A stretch of 46,898 nt of DNA from Pseudomonadota bacterium (GCA_018823005.1 JAHJJB010000023.1:1-46898); one strand, 5' to 3'. Shown: positions 1-8,207, counted from the first letter of the stretch. Numbers and translations: made by a program. The notes: a model not told the origin generated them from the letters alone.

Positions 1-81
1 AAGTTCACGATATAGGATCGTGTAATCTTCATCCTCTCTTTCATTTTGTTTCAACTCAGCAATATTTGTGTATTTTTCCAT
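1..81 (-). CDS. Poly-gamma-glutamate hydrolase-like protein, N-terminal 27 residues only (partial)
   Basis: An open frame begins at an ATG at 81 and runs off the left edge without a stop. The 27 visible residues include YTNIAELKQNE and EDEDYTILYRE. This resembles the opening of the phage-type poly-gamma-glutamate hydrolase family (PF05908), whose members start with a Y-x-S/N-F-x-E-L ... E-G-x-D-Y-x-I pattern before the zinc-site region. The zinc-binding residues would lie outside the window, so activity cannot be judged. There is no clear Shine-Dalgarno sequence before the ATG. The call rests on a short stretch and is tentative. Confidence 0.4.
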   Translation of the reverse strand, partial: MEKYTNIAELKQNEREDEDYTILYREL

Positions 82-297
82 AAAAGGTTTAATTCTGGTG
101 TGTTAGCTTCTTGTTCAAATATAACAATTAATTCTATAGGTTCCTGTGAACTCCAAAACCCGCAAGGTACAGGAAGTGATCATTTTTCGAAGTGCTTGAA
201 ATAGTGTGCCGCCAGCGCCTCAACATCTGTAATTCCATTGACTACGAGAAAATTTATGAACATTTTACGGAAAAATAATTAATGCATCTATGGTAAG
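82..297. other. Intergenic stretch with an interrupted minus-strand frame
   Basis: No intact gene is visible. On the minus strand a frame from an ATG at 263 reads 27 codons to a TGA at 180-182 and, if that stop is ignored, another 42 codons to a stop at 51-53. It contains FKHFEK before the stop and EPIELIVIFEQEAN after it. This may be a decayed small gene, but it could equally be chance. Confidence 0.25.
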
Positions 298-383
298 CGT
301 CCCACAGGACGCACGAGTTTTTTGATAGGACTGTCGAAATGCGGGTTTAAAGAACCATATAGCAACTGATTTGTCAATGGATT
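298..383 (+). repeat. Left copy of an imperfect direct repeat bracketing the AbiE module
   Basis: This segment aligns without gaps to 2039-2125 at roughly four of five positions over its first 63 bases, with a conserved tail around gtcaatg. Both copies can be read on the + strand as a gene-end-like frame with a shared pattern R-P-x-G-x-T-x-F-L-x-x-L-S-K-x-G-x-x-x-P-Y. The copy here stops at a TGA at 367-369. The pair may be remnants of a duplicated gene end or the arms of an ancient insertion. Confidence 0.55.
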
Positions 384-1090
384 TAAGATGTTTGCATATT
401 TTTAATGGATATCTTCTCCAGCAACAAAATGGTTTCATCTATTAAATGTTCCCTGGCCCAAGCTTTTTGTTTGTCGTCAAGCGCTTCGCCAAGTCCTTGC
501 AATACATTCCTCCGGGAAAATGTTTTTTTGATAAACTTAACCAGAAATGCGCAGTATTCGTCCGTTCCTTTTCCTGTCCGTTCTATCAACAGTTTTTCAT
601 TCAACATAAATCCGTGACTCAGAAAATACCACGCATCGAATAAATCACGGACAACGGCACTTTTGCGATCTGATAATGCAACCAACTTGTTTGTAGCCAC
701 AGTGATCTCGTCCGCAAGCAATATAGGCACTCCCATAAACCATTCGTTTTTATAACGGTTATTTTTCCACACGCGTTTGTTGAATTCGATTTTTATTTTT
801 GTGGCGCCTTTTCCATAATCGAATTCATACAGAAGCGTATGCTTTTTATCTGCCTCATCAACTATGCGGCCATTTAAAGACAGTACTTCTTTGATGGCAT
901 CCGTGTCGCTTTTCCCAAACGGCCTGATAATATCAAAATCAAGATCGAATGAAAAACGCGGTAAATCATAAAACAGCGTTGCGCACGTTCCTCCTTTAAA
1001 AGCTGTCTTTTCAGGCACCGCTTTAATAATGCCCGTTAAAAGAGCAGTCAAATAACGTCCGTGCGTGTTTCTGTCAAAACCGGCGCTCAT
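383..1090 (-). CDS. abiEii: AbiEii/AbiGii-type nucleotidyltransferase toxin
   Basis: This is the toxin half of a type IV toxin-antitoxin (AbiE-like) pair. It has the nucleotidyltransferase signature of the family: GGT at residues 33-35 followed by RFSFDLDFD at 45-53, whose two acidic residues should bind the metal. The C-terminal signature is also present, with K135-L136, R142, R148-D149 and D152 in a K-L-x-A-L-x-x-R ... R-D-x-x-D arrangement. At 235 residues it is at the short end of the family but looks complete. Its start overlaps the antitoxin stop by 4 bp, which implies translational coupling. Known AbiEii proteins transfer nucleotides to cellular targets to arrest growth, for example during phage infection. 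The specific target here is unknown. Confidence 0.85.
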   Translation of the reverse strand: MSAGFDRNTHGRYLTALLTGIIKAVPEKTAFKGGTCATLFYDLPRFSFDLDFDIIRPFGKSDTDAIKEVLSLNGRIVDEADKKHTLLYEFDYGKGATKIKIEFNKRVWKNNRYKNEWFMGVPILLADEITVATNKLVALSDRKSAVVRDLFDAWYFLSHGFMLNEKLLIERTGKGTDEYCAFLVKFIKKTFSRRNVLQGLGEALDDKQKAWAREHLIDETILLLEKISIKNMQTS

Positions 1091-1644
1091 ATTAATTTCT
1101 CAGCCTTTTCCCGGACCGTTTTCGGATACAGCGAGCTCAATCGTTTAAGCGCTGTTACGTTGATCTTAGACGGCTCATCAATATCCGCTAAAAAACCCAG
1201 ATACAAACTATCCAGAATCGCGCGTTCAGGAGACGCAATAGAAATCCCCTCTCTGATTCGGATACCGTCAAGATTGAAAAACAAATCATCTTTCAGCACA
1301 TAATATACGTACAACACCGCTCCTCTTTTTTTCCGGCTGTTAATCCGGGCCGCGCAATCGATTTGATTTCGTATCTGATAACTAACCCCGGCATAAGCAA
1401 GGGCGGATTGGAAACTGATATAGGAAGGCGTAACCATACGATTCGCCAGTTCGTAAATATTGTATTGTTTGCTGAGAGCATAGTAGCCTTTGGCAATTCG
1501 CAAAATAAGACCCTTTGCGACCATACGCACAGCATTTGTTTTGGCACTAAGCTCCCCCTCTCCCCACAATGTACGTAAATCCTGAGGAGTGAAGATAGTT
1601 TTGCCGGAATCCATTAATATTTTAAGTCTGTTTGAACTGTTCAT
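1087..1644 (-). CDS. abiEi: AbiEi-type antitoxin / transcriptional repressor
   Basis: This 185-residue protein sits upstream of and overlaps the AbiEii toxin. It starts with a winged-helix-like segment (about residues 1-60, including IFTPQDLRTLWGEG and KGLILRIAKGYYALS) and continues with the conserved middle region of the AbiEi/COG5340 family (YISFQSALAYAGV). AbiEi proteins bind inverted repeats in their own promoter and neutralise the toxin without a stable complex. A perfect 8-bp inverted repeat lies directly upstream at 1654-1675, which fits autoregulation. The Shine-Dalgarno sequence is weak. Confidence 0.82.
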   Translation of the reverse strand: MNSSNRLKILMDSGKTIFTPQDLRTLWGEGELSAKTNAVRMVAKGLILRIAKGYYALSKQYNIYELANRMVTPSYISFQSALAYAGVSYQIRNQIDCAARINSRKKRGAVLYVYYVLKDDLFFNLDGIRIREGISIASPERAILDSLYLGFLADIDEPSKINVTALKRLSSLYPKTVREKAEKLI

Positions 1645-1653
1645 ATCTTTTAT

Positions 1654-1675
1654 AAGTATACTATTTTGTATACTT
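1654..1675 (-). promoter_or_regulatory. Putative AbiEi operator
   Basis: A perfect inverted repeat AAGTATAC-6 nt-GTATACTT lies 10 to 31 bp upstream of the antitoxin ATG at 1644 and contains TATACT, usable as a -10 element for the minus-strand operon. Known AbiEi antitoxins repress by binding such inverted repeats. Assignment to this protein is inference from position. Confidence 0.6.
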
Positions 1676-2038
1676 TTATATGATATATGTAATATGGAGG
1701 AGTGATTTTGTCAACAGGACAGTTTCCTTCTCCCCTGCGTCAGCCGAAATTCTGTCCTCGGATTGACATAAAAAGGGGCACTATGGGGACCCATGATTTT
1801 ATGCGTTTCTGCTCTTTTCAGAGTAAAACCCTAATTACTTCTAGCAACCTCCTGAAGCGTTGGTTTTAAAATCGTCCATGCTCCTCCAGTGGGGTTTGTA
1901 ACAAGGCGCAGACTGCCCTTTTAATCTGGATTCCCGCTTTCGCGGGAATAACGAAAAGCCCGGATTTATTAAGTCTCGCATTCTTAAAACATGGATAACA
2001 ATTTCCGGCCAAACAAATACTACTTCATATATATGATG
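1676..2038. other. Intergenic region with a REP-like hairpin, no gene
   Basis: No convincing gene is present. The stretch holds an imperfect inverted repeat (ggacag at about 1720 with ctgtcc about 25 bp on) and a palindromic element at 1930-1949, ATTCCCGC-TTTC-GCGGGAAT. The latter is the widespread element whose translation gives false FPRKRESR peptides. Confidence 0.6.
1930..1949. repeat. REP-like palindrome
   Basis: An 8-bp perfect stem ATTCCCGC / GCGGGAAT with a 4-nt loop. The same type of element is dispersed in many proteobacterial genomes. Only one copy was noticed in this window. Confidence 0.65.
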
Positions 2039-2125
2039 CGCCCGGCAGGATGCACGAAATTTTTGATGGAACTGTCGAAATACGGACTTACAAAACCATA
2101 TCAGACACATTATGTCAATGAATAT
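2039..2125 (+). repeat. Right copy of the direct repeat bracketing the AbiE module
   Basis: It matches the segment at 298-383 in the same orientation. Read on the + strand from an ATG at 2036 it gives a 30-codon frame ending at a TAA at 2126-2128, with FLMELSKYGLTKPY inside. It could be a remnant of a gene C-terminus rather than a working gene, because there is no Shine-Dalgarno site. Confidence 0.55.
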
Positions 2126-2173
2126 TAACTAGTTAGATAAAATAGACAATATTGCAAAATGTTCACTAAGCCG

Positions 2174-2854
2174 TCAATAAGTTACTTTCTTCAAAGCATC
2201 CAGTATCGGATCAGCTTTTTCCCTGTGCTCAGGGGGTATCATAAGTATCTTTAAAGGGTGATTCTTTATAAGACCGGGAGGAGGATTCCGGATTTTACCT
2301 GATGAAAGATTCTCACGGTTTTCGGCTGATTCTAAAAATTGCAACACATCCGAAAGATTGCCTGAAAACCTGCCTGCATCGGCATGCTCTATAACCTGCA
2401 TGAAGATATTGTTTACCGTAATAACGAAGTCGTCAACTACGGCGCTTCCGCTTTCAGCACAGTTTACAGTTGAAACAAAACACCTGCAGGCAAAAGGCCT
2501 GCGCTCGTAAACGGAACATTCCTTGTCAATCAAAAGAGGGCACTCGCCTCCCGACAGGTTCTCTTCTTCGGGCAAATCTCTTTCTTCCGAGCAGATCTGT
2601 GCCATCTCATTTATCGTTACCCTTGGCCTGAACCCTGCTTCTTTCCCGGATGCTTTTATTCCGGCGAATAACGCCTCTTCGCCTTTTCCTGAAATCCCTT
2701 CAACAACTTTAAAGCCTTCAAGCGTTGTCATGGTAACGTTTCCTGTGCAGCAGAAGCAGCAGCGCTTTTTACAGGCAATATTCAGACCGGCTGAAAAATC
2801 ATCATAAATTTTATATATTTTCCCAAGTGCTATAAGCTTTGAGTTTAGGTCCAT
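2174..2854 (-). CDS. YkgJ-type cysteine-cluster protein
   Basis: This 226-residue protein has the cysteine pattern of the YkgJ family (PF03692), thought to bind a metal or iron-sulfur centre. The first cluster is C28, C32, C33, C35 and C36. The second is C105, C113, C123, C125 and C132, with the typical CPLLIDKECSVYERRPFACR stretch. No signal peptide or membrane segment is seen, so it should be cytoplasmic. It stands alone and is transcribed away from the DUF362 gene. The biochemical role of the family is not established. One idea is a zinc- or iron-sulfur-dependent oxidoreductase. Confidence 0.8.
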   Translation of the reverse strand: MDLNSKLIALGKIYKIYDDFSAGLNIACKKRCCFCCTGNVTMTTLEGFKVVEGISGKGEEALFAGIKASGKEAGFRPRVTINEMAQICSEERDLPEEENLSGGECPLLIDKECSVYERRPFACRCFVSTVNCAESGSAVVDDFVITVNNIFMQVIEHADAGRFSGNLSDVLQFLESAENRENLSSGKIRNPPPGLIKNHPLKILMIPPEHREKADPILDALKKVTY

Positions 2855-3017
2855 TCATATCCCCCGAAACAGAATTTATAAAAACCGTTTCTTTCCGTAT
2901 CAGCATATGCTTGAGTTGTTCAATATATTTCGTGGCATTCGAACCCTTGAGCTCTCAAATCCTCTACGATCACTAACTAACAGTCATGCCCGGAGTGGGC
3001 ACGAAGCATGAGAAGGC

Positions 3018-3086
3018 AGGAGCCAAGAGTCAGAATATCCATGGTATTTTTTTCTTCTGTATTCTGTATTCTGACTTCTGTCTCCT
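3018..3086. repeat. Word-repeat hairpin (TTCTGTATTCTGAC family)
   Basis: The right arm (3054-3086) is a short-period series built on ttctgtattctgacttctg. The left arm (3018-3037) is its imperfect reverse complement, sharing AGGAG and TCAGAATA. The whole can fold as a hairpin. It lies in the 346-bp gap 2855-3200, which has no gene. That gap also has a TTGAACCC-type fragment at about 2938-2963. Confidence 0.55.
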
Positions 3087-3127
3087 CATATAAATTTTTG
3101 AGATGATCCCAATATGTATTAAACGTC

Positions 3128-3156
3128 TTGACTAAAACACTCCCAGTCGTTATTTT
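3128..3156 (+). promoter_or_regulatory. Putative sigma-70 promoter of the DUF362 gene
   Basis: TTGACT at 3128-3133 is followed after 17 bp by TATTTT at 3151-3156, about 45 bp upstream of the ATG at 3201. Spacing is ideal, but the match is by eye only. Confidence 0.45.
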
Positions 3157-3200
3157 CTATAGATATCAAACCATTTAACTATTCCCAGGCAGGGGGTCAT

Positions 3201-4307
3201 ATGAAAAGCAAAGTATATTTCACCGATTTAAGAGCAACACACAAAGAAAACCTCTTAAAAAAGATTGAAAAGCTTACCGAAGCTGCCGGTCTTTCAAAAA
3301 CTGTCAGCAAAAGGGATCTTGTTGCTGTAAAAATTCACTTTGGCGAAACGGGTAATACAGCTTTTATACGCCCTGTATTCTTACGCAAAATAGTTGAATC
3401 TGTAAAAGCAGCGGGCGGCATTCCTTTTCTTACCGATGCAAACACTTTGTATTCAGGAACACGCAGTGACGCCCCTCATCATCTCACAACAGCCACACAA
3501 AACGGCTTCGCATATTCCGTTGTGGAAGCCCCCATTATTATAGCAGACGGTCTGCGCGGAAAATCGGAAATGCCTGTTGCAATTAAACAGAAGCATTTCA
3601 AGCAGGTATACATAGGCTCCGAGATTGTTCAGGCAGATTCTCTTGTATCGGTTGCTCATTTTAAATGCCACGAGCTTTCAGGTTTTGGCGGAACACTGAA
3701 AAACCTTGGAATGGGATGCGCATCACGAAGGGGGAAACTGGCGCAGCATTCTACAGTATGCCCTGCCATAAAAAAGAAAAAATGCATAGGATGCGGCGAC
3801 TGTGTCGAGCACTGTTCCCAGAAGGCAATCTCAATTATAGACGAAAAAGCCGTTATTGACCCGGAAAAGTGCATCGGGTGCGGCGAATGCATCTTAATAT
3901 GTCTGAACAGCGCCATTCAGATTGAATGGAACCAGACAATTCCGGCTTTTCTTGAGAAAATGGTCGAATACACAATGGGAGTACTAAAGAACAAGGCAGG
4001 TAAAGCCCTCTTTATAAACTTTATTACAGACATCTCCCCGGCCTGTGACTGCTACCCCTACAATGATGCTCCAATTGTTAGAAATATCGGAATAGTGGCT
4101 TCAAACGATCCCGTCGCCATAGACCAGGCTTCCGTCGATCTTGTAAACAACGAGCAGGCTCTTCCGGGGTCCTGCATAAAAACTTCTTCAGGACCGGGTG
4201 AAGATAAATTTAAGGCGGTTTATCCCGCCACAGACTGGACTATTCAGCTTGACTATGCAGAAAAGATAGGAATTGGGACCAGAAAATATGAACTCGTGCA
4301 GATATGA
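3201..4307 (+). CDS. DUF362 domain protein with two [4Fe-4S] ferredoxin clusters
   Basis: The protein (368 residues) is a DUF362 domain split by an inserted 2x[4Fe-4S] ferredoxin module. Cluster ligands are C195, C198, C201 and C205, then C224, C227, C230 and C234, in the usual CxxCxxCxxxC spacing. The N-terminal part has VKIHFGETGNTAFIRP, typical of DUF362. A C-terminal DUF362 part follows, with AIDQASVDLVN. It is probably a cytoplasmic electron-transfer protein, and such proteins are abundant in anaerobes. The partner is unknown. A good GGGGG ribosome-binding stretch precedes the ATG. The stop codon overlaps the end of an inverted-repeat element at 4306. Confidence 0.85.
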   Translation: MKSKVYFTDLRATHKENLLKKIEKLTEAAGLSKTVSKRDLVAVKIHFGETGNTAFIRPVFLRKIVESVKAAGGIPFLTDANTLYSGTRSDAPHHLTTATQNGFAYSVVEAPIIIADGLRGKSEMPVAIKQKHFKQVYIGSEIVQADSLVSVAHFKCHELSGFGGTLKNLGMGCASRRGKLAQHSTVCPAIKKKKCIGCGDCVEHCSQKAISIIDEKAVIDPEKCIGCGECILICLNSAIQIEWNQTIPAFLEKMVEYTMGVLKNKAGKALFINFITDISPACDCYPYNDAPIVRNIGIVASNDPVAIDQASVDLVNNEQALPGSCIKTSSGPGEDKFKAVYPATDWTIQLDYAEKIGIGTRKYELVQI

Positions 4308-4469
4308 CGGCTTTGTAAAAAGTCATTCTGCTGTGTCGCGCTTCATCCCCGCCCTGTTGAATAACAGCAGGGCTGATTCAACAGGGTGAATCATTGCAGC
4401 GTACCAATAAGTACGCTTCATTCCTCAAACTTCGCGCGCCTTGCATAATGAGCTTTTTACTTTGCCGTC
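4306..4469. mobile_element. MITE-like inverted-repeat element, copy 1
   Basis: The ends are imperfect 21-bp inverted repeats: GACGGCTTTGTAAAAAGTCA at the left and, read in reverse complement, GACGGCAAAGTAAAAAGCTC at the right. Inside are two more inverted repeats: CCCTGTTGAAT (4352-4362) with ATTCAACAGGG (4376-4386), and AGCGTAC-6 nt-GTACGCT near 4400. There is no open frame for a transposase. It abuts the DUF362 stop codon. The same end sequence occurs at 21901 and 28634. Confidence 0.6.
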
Positions 4470-4521
4470 TGAATTTTGATTTTTTACTAAGATATTAAAT
4501 ATAAAGGATTTGGGATATTTA

Positions 4522-5253
4522 ATGCAATTATCAAATAAAAAAATAGCTGCTTTTTCAATAATATTACTGGTTGGTTGTTTTTCTGTTTTTTTTGCTTGTG
4601 GTGAGACTGGAAATAACAGCAAAAACAAACCTTTTGATGCAGAAAAATTATATCCGGAAAGTTTTACATTCTTTGATTTAGGGTCAAACACCAAAATATC
4701 AGATGATCTTCAAAAAAACCTTTCCGGCCAACTCGGCTCATATTCTATTGAAAAAATGACCATTCTCGATCTGGTTATCCATAACAAAGCAATCTTTGGG
4801 AAGCATTTTCCGAACCTTTTTGAACTTCACAGTAAATTGAACGACGAAAAAGGGGCAAGAATAGAGCACAACATTACTAACCTTACTTTCAGATATCTTC
4901 AAAATGAAAACACACCGTTTGAATCTGTGAAACTCACATTTTCAAATTATTCAAACAAACCTTTGTTGTTTTCAATAACCTCAAAAAAGAAGGAATCGTA
5001 TATTGTTGACACCCTGAAGGAAAAATACGGTGAACCGGCAGTTATAAACTGGGAGGACGGGAAAAGCTTATCTTTGCTCTGGGAAAAGAACAGAGATTTT
5101 TTGATTTTTTCCAAAATTTCAGAAAGAGGCAGTTTTAAATACAGCATAATGATTTACTTTGTTAATAATATCGAAAACCTTTTGCAGATTGAGCAGGATG
5201 AGATTAAAAAACGGGAAGAGGAAAGAAAAAAGGCCGGCAAAACTGCTTTTTAA
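4522..5253 (+). CDS. Putative lipoprotein of unknown function
   Basis: I do not recognise the family. From the ATG at 4522 the protein is 243 residues. It has a lysine-containing N-terminus, a hydrophobic stretch (AAFSIILLVGCFSVFFAC) and a cysteine followed by GETGNN, so it is probably exported and lipid-anchored. The mature part has LKEKYGEPAVINWEDG, a pattern seen in small periplasmic proteins that compare a predicted and a measured sequence of beta strands. The tail is charged and possibly coiled (EQDEIKKREEERKK). I chose the ATG at 4522 over a TTG 12 bp upstream because TTGGGA sits just before it. The low-GC codon use differs slightly from its neighbours. It is a single gene between an inverted-repeat element and the methyltransferase cluster. 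Confidence 0.65.
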   Translation: MQLSNKKIAAFSIILLVGCFSVFFACGETGNNSKNKPFDAEKLYPESFTFFDLGSNTKISDDLQKNLSGQLGSYSIEKMTILDLVIHNKAIFGKHFPNLFELHSKLNDEKGARIEHNITNLTFRYLQNENTPFESVKLTFSNYSNKPLLFSITSKKKESYIVDTLKEKYGEPAVINWEDGKSLSLLWEKNRDFLIFSKISERGSFKYSIMIYFVNNIENLLQIEQDEIKKREEERKKAGKTAF

Positions 5254-5340
5254 TATACCTACCTTATTAACATACGCCTCCATACCCTGACATGGCATTA
5301 GATCGGATATTATGTAAAGGTATCGAAGAGGATTTATAAA

Positions 5341-6027
5341 ATGTCCTTAAAATCTGTTCCGACCCGCGGAAGAACTCTTGATTACGCAGCCGGTGTTTAC
5401 GACATATTTGAGCCAATGTTGCTTTTCGGCAGGCAAAGCATGATGAATAATCAGCTTATCGGGCTCCTTGAAATAAAAGAATCGCATAAGATTCTCGATA
5501 TAGGGTGCGGAACCGGAATTGTTGCAAAAATGATTGCAGACAAATTGAGCTCTGAGTCAGGCGGTTGTGCCATAGGAATTGATGCTGCAGGTAAAATGAT
5601 TGAAGGCGCCAGAAAAAAACGTGGCAGTAAAACCTGTCTTTTTGAGGTAGCGGCCGCAGAAGAACTCCCTTTTGAAAATGAATATTTTGATTCTGTGATT
5701 TCGACACTCTTCTTCCATCACATCCAGCTTGATCTGAAAGAAAAAGCCTTTGCGGAGGCTTTTCGTGTCCTGAAACCAGGAGGCAGGCTGGTACTTTCAG
5801 ACATGCATATCCCGACCACATTTATGGGAGCTCTTATATCTCATGCCTCCCGCTGGATTTTGGTTCAGCCCCAGATCGGAGAAAATATAAGAGGGGTTCT
5901 GCCCGGAATAATAGAAAAGGCCGGGTTTGATAAACCGAAGATTGTCTCGACATATTTCGGGTATATCACCGTATTTTTAAGCCAAAAACCATCGAAAGAA
6001 TCAAATGACCGGCATCCAGACAAATAA
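5341..6027 (+). CDS. Class I SAM-dependent methyltransferase (UbiE-like)
   Basis: This 228-residue protein has the Rossmann SAM-binding motif ILDIGCGTG (residues 51-59), an acidic strand end in GIDAAGKM, the AEELPFENEYFDSV motif and the post-motif VLKPGGRLVLSDM. These place it in the Methyltransf_11/UbiE group, which methylates small molecules such as quinones and lipids. Its end overlaps the following polyprenyl-synthase-like gene by 23 bp, so the two are translationally coupled. An isoprenoid or lipid-like substrate is therefore plausible but not shown. A GAGGA Shine-Dalgarno site precedes the start. Confidence 0.85.
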   Translation: MSLKSVPTRGRTLDYAAGVYDIFEPMLLFGRQSMMNNQLIGLLEIKESHKILDIGCGTGIVAKMIADKLSSESGGCAIGIDAAGKMIEGARKKRGSKTCLFEVAAAEELPFENEYFDSVISTLFFHHIQLDLKEKAFAEAFRVLKPGGRLVLSDMHIPTTFMGALISHASRWILVQPQIGENIRGVLPGIIEKAGFDKPKIVSTYFGYITVFLSQKPSKESNDRHPDK

Positions 6028-7039
6028 GAATTCATGCGGGAAAGGAATAGAAAATACTTTCAAGTCGTTGAAAGAAGAGTTAGGAGAAGCTTTATACTCA
6101 TATTGGAATATTGCATCTCAGATTCTTGATAACAGCGGGATCAATGTTATTCCTCCAGAGCCCGAATATATTTCCATCGAAAGGAATTTCTTTTCAGCCC
6201 TTTTTCTGTATTCATATTTCCGGGCAGGCATACCCAGATCAAGGCGCGTTCTTTATGCAACCGCAAATCAGTGCTTACGGGGAATGGTAACCGGATGCGA
6301 CAATCTTCTGGATAACGAATATAAAAAAACGCTTGATACGGACATTCCTCAACATGCAGTAAAATTTCGTTCGATCCTTGATATCATGATTTCAGACCGT
6401 ATCCTGTTTTCAATCCTTCACAAAGAGAATGATGCCGGCACTCTGACTTTAGACCAGGTTCTGGATGCAACTTATGCTTCTTTACGAACCCTGGCAAGGA
6501 GCGGCGCACAGGAAGCGTCTGAAGAATGCGGATACAAGGAAATGCTGAAACCTGAAACTATACTGACTACTATTCACCATTATAAAACCGGATTGCTTTT
6601 CCAGTCTCCATGGGCTTTGCCGGATATAATTGAAAAGAGTGACACGAAGGATATTTCCGATATAAAGAATGCCTTGTATCAGATAGGCATGGGCTGCCAG
6701 ATATTGGATGATATGGTCGATTTACCTGTCGATATAAAAATGAAGCGTCATAACTATGTGGCTTCATTAATATGGCACGGAGCGAATTTAAAAGAACGTG
6801 GCGGCCTTGCAGGAAAATTTACAGCGGGCGATAACGAGAAAGCTCATCATGAGTTTCTTTTCGAATTTCCGGATGCAAGGCGTATTGCAGCAACTACAGC
6901 TCTGAATTTTCTTAATAACGGAACAAGGATGCTTTTTGACGAAGCTCATCATTTCATGGTGAATGCATCGATTGAATTTATTTCAGCCCGGATAGGGGCA
7001 GACCGTTTTCTTTTTGATATCGAAAATGAGGCAAATTAA
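6005..7039 (+). CDS. Polyprenyl-synthase-fold (class I isoprenoid synthase) protein
   Basis: This 344-residue protein carries the marks of trans-isoprenyl diphosphate synthases in a diverged form. The second Asp-rich motif is intact: QILDDMVD at 232-239, with D235, D236 and D239. A KTGLLF segment (K194-T195) matches the K-T motif before it. The first Asp-rich motif is altered: CDNLLDNEYKK (98-108) keeps D99 and D103, has Cys for the first Asp, and has Lys-Lys where Arg-Arg is usual. The family makes C10-C50 prenyl diphosphates or related products. The altered first motif leaves its reaction uncertain. It overlaps the methyltransferase before it and the ABC permease after it (1 bp), which suggests a joint pathway. 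It could also be a non-canonical cyclase or head-to-head enzyme. Confidence 0.7.
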   Translation: MTGIQTNKNSCGKGIENTFKSLKEELGEALYSYWNIASQILDNSGINVIPPEPEYISIERNFFSALFLYSYFRAGIPRSRRVLYATANQCLRGMVTGCDNLLDNEYKKTLDTDIPQHAVKFRSILDIMISDRILFSILHKENDAGTLTLDQVLDATYASLRTLARSGAQEASEECGYKEMLKPETILTTIHHYKTGLLFQSPWALPDIIEKSDTKDISDIKNALYQIGMGCQILDDMVDLPVDIKMKRHNYVASLIWHGANLKERGGLAGKFTAGDNEKAHHEFLFEFPDARRIAATTALNFLNNGTRMLFDEAHHFMVNASIEFISARIGADRFLFDIENEAN

Positions 7040-8202
7040 TGCCTTTTACCTTTTGGATTAAAACAGCGGGGCTTTTTCTTGTCAGGTCACGGCGATCAAC
7101 AACGGTCCTCATCCTGATGGTCTTCAGCGCCGTGGCAACTCTTATTTTTCTTGCATCCCTTGCCATAGGCATAAATGATGCCATGATAAGAAACTCGGTC
7201 AGCCTCTTTTCAGGACATATTTCCGGATTTAATCTCCCGAGTACCATAAGCAGAAAAAGTTTGTTCACAGACGGAGTTTCGAATGTTCTGATGCGCATCC
7301 CTACCCAGGGGATTCTCAGCCATAGTGGAAATCTGGCAATGGTTACATTGATTGCCGTTGACCCGGTTGAAGAAAAGAAGAGCTCTGCAATATGGAAGAA
7401 GATTCTTCAGGGAAGATACCTTGAACCGGGGAAAAAAGAGATTTTTTTAAGTAAGCCTGTTGCCGAACAGCTGAATATAGAACCGGGGGACAATATCGGT
7501 TTTAGCCCTGATCCTGATTTGCCTCCTGTTGAACTTGCGGTAGCAGGCATATATAATACAGGCATGTATCAACTCGACAGGGGCATTGCTTTTTGCCAGA
7601 TTTCTGCCGTTCCTGCCAAAGCCGCAGAATGGAATGCTGCAATCTTTTTAAATGACGGGGCGGATAAGGATTTAATTCTTGCCGGATATCACAAGGCTTA
7701 TTTAAAAGATTCCCTTTTTAAAACATGGTCGGATTTGATGCCTGATCTCAAACAATTGATCGACCTTAATTATATCTCAATGAGCATCGTGATGGTTCTT
7801 GTTTTTGGAGTGGTATCGCTTGGAATTGCCTGTGCTTTTTCAATCTTTATTTTAAAAAATCTGCGGGAATACGGAATTATGAAAGCAATGGGAGTTACTC
7901 CTTCTGAAACGCTTCTTCTTATTTTTTCTGAAGTGATTCTTTTGAATCTTGCCGCCTTGTTTATTGGAATAATAGGAGGTATTGCTGCCGTATCGGTGTT
8001 TCAGAGAACCGGCATTGATCTTTCTGCTTATACTTCGCACAATCAATATTTCATTGTTTCAGGGGTTGTTTTTCCGAGGCTGACGACATATTCGGTCTGG
8101 CTTGCGCCTTGTCTGGCTCTTGTTTTCAGTATTTTTTCGGCTATATGGCCTGCTGTTCTTGTGATAAGAAAAAACACTTCCCAGATTTTAAGGAGCATTT
8201 AA
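7039..8202 (+). CDS. ABC transporter permease, FtsX/LolC-MacB type
   Basis: The protein (387 residues) has the MacB/LolCDE topology. There is one N-terminal membrane segment (about 15-43, after basic RSRRSTT), a large extracytoplasmic domain, and three C-terminal segments (about 236-265, 285-315, 350-375). The cytoplasmic REYGIMKAMG coupling-helix motif follows the second segment. This is the mechanotransmission class that moves lipoproteins, lipids or peptides from the inner membrane outward rather than importing solutes. Its start overlaps the previous stop (TAATG), and its ATPase follows 5 bp later. No second permease or membrane-fusion protein is adjacent, so a homodimer is likely. Confidence 0.85.
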   Translation: MPFTFWIKTAGLFLVRSRRSTTVLILMVFSAVATLIFLASLAIGINDAMIRNSVSLFSGHISGFNLPSTISRKSLFTDGVSNVLMRIPTQGILSHSGNLAMVTLIAVDPVEEKKSSAIWKKILQGRYLEPGKKEIFLSKPVAEQLNIEPGDNIGFSPDPDLPPVELAVAGIYNTGMYQLDRGIAFCQISAVPAKAAEWNAAIFLNDGADKDLILAGYHKAYLKDSLFKTWSDLMPDLKQLIDLNYISMSIVMVLVFGVVSLGIACAFSIFILKNLREYGIMKAMGVTPSETLLLIFSEVILLNLAALFIGIIGGIAAVSVFQRTGIDLSAYTSHNQYFIVSGVVFPRLTTYSVWLAPCLALVFSIFSAIWPAVLVIRKNTSQILRSI

Positions 8203-8207
8203 AAGCA

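Noticed and set aside
1841-2110. An 89-codon minus-strand frame containing FPRKRESR
   Set aside because: The peptide comes from the REP-like palindrome at 1930-1949, which gives this false motif in many genomes. There is no ribosome site, and the frame crosses the direct repeat.
8109-8207. A 33-codon N-terminal extension of the ABC ATPase
   Set aside because: It lies in the permease gene in another frame. The ATPase domain begins right at the GTG at 8208, with AAGGAG before it.
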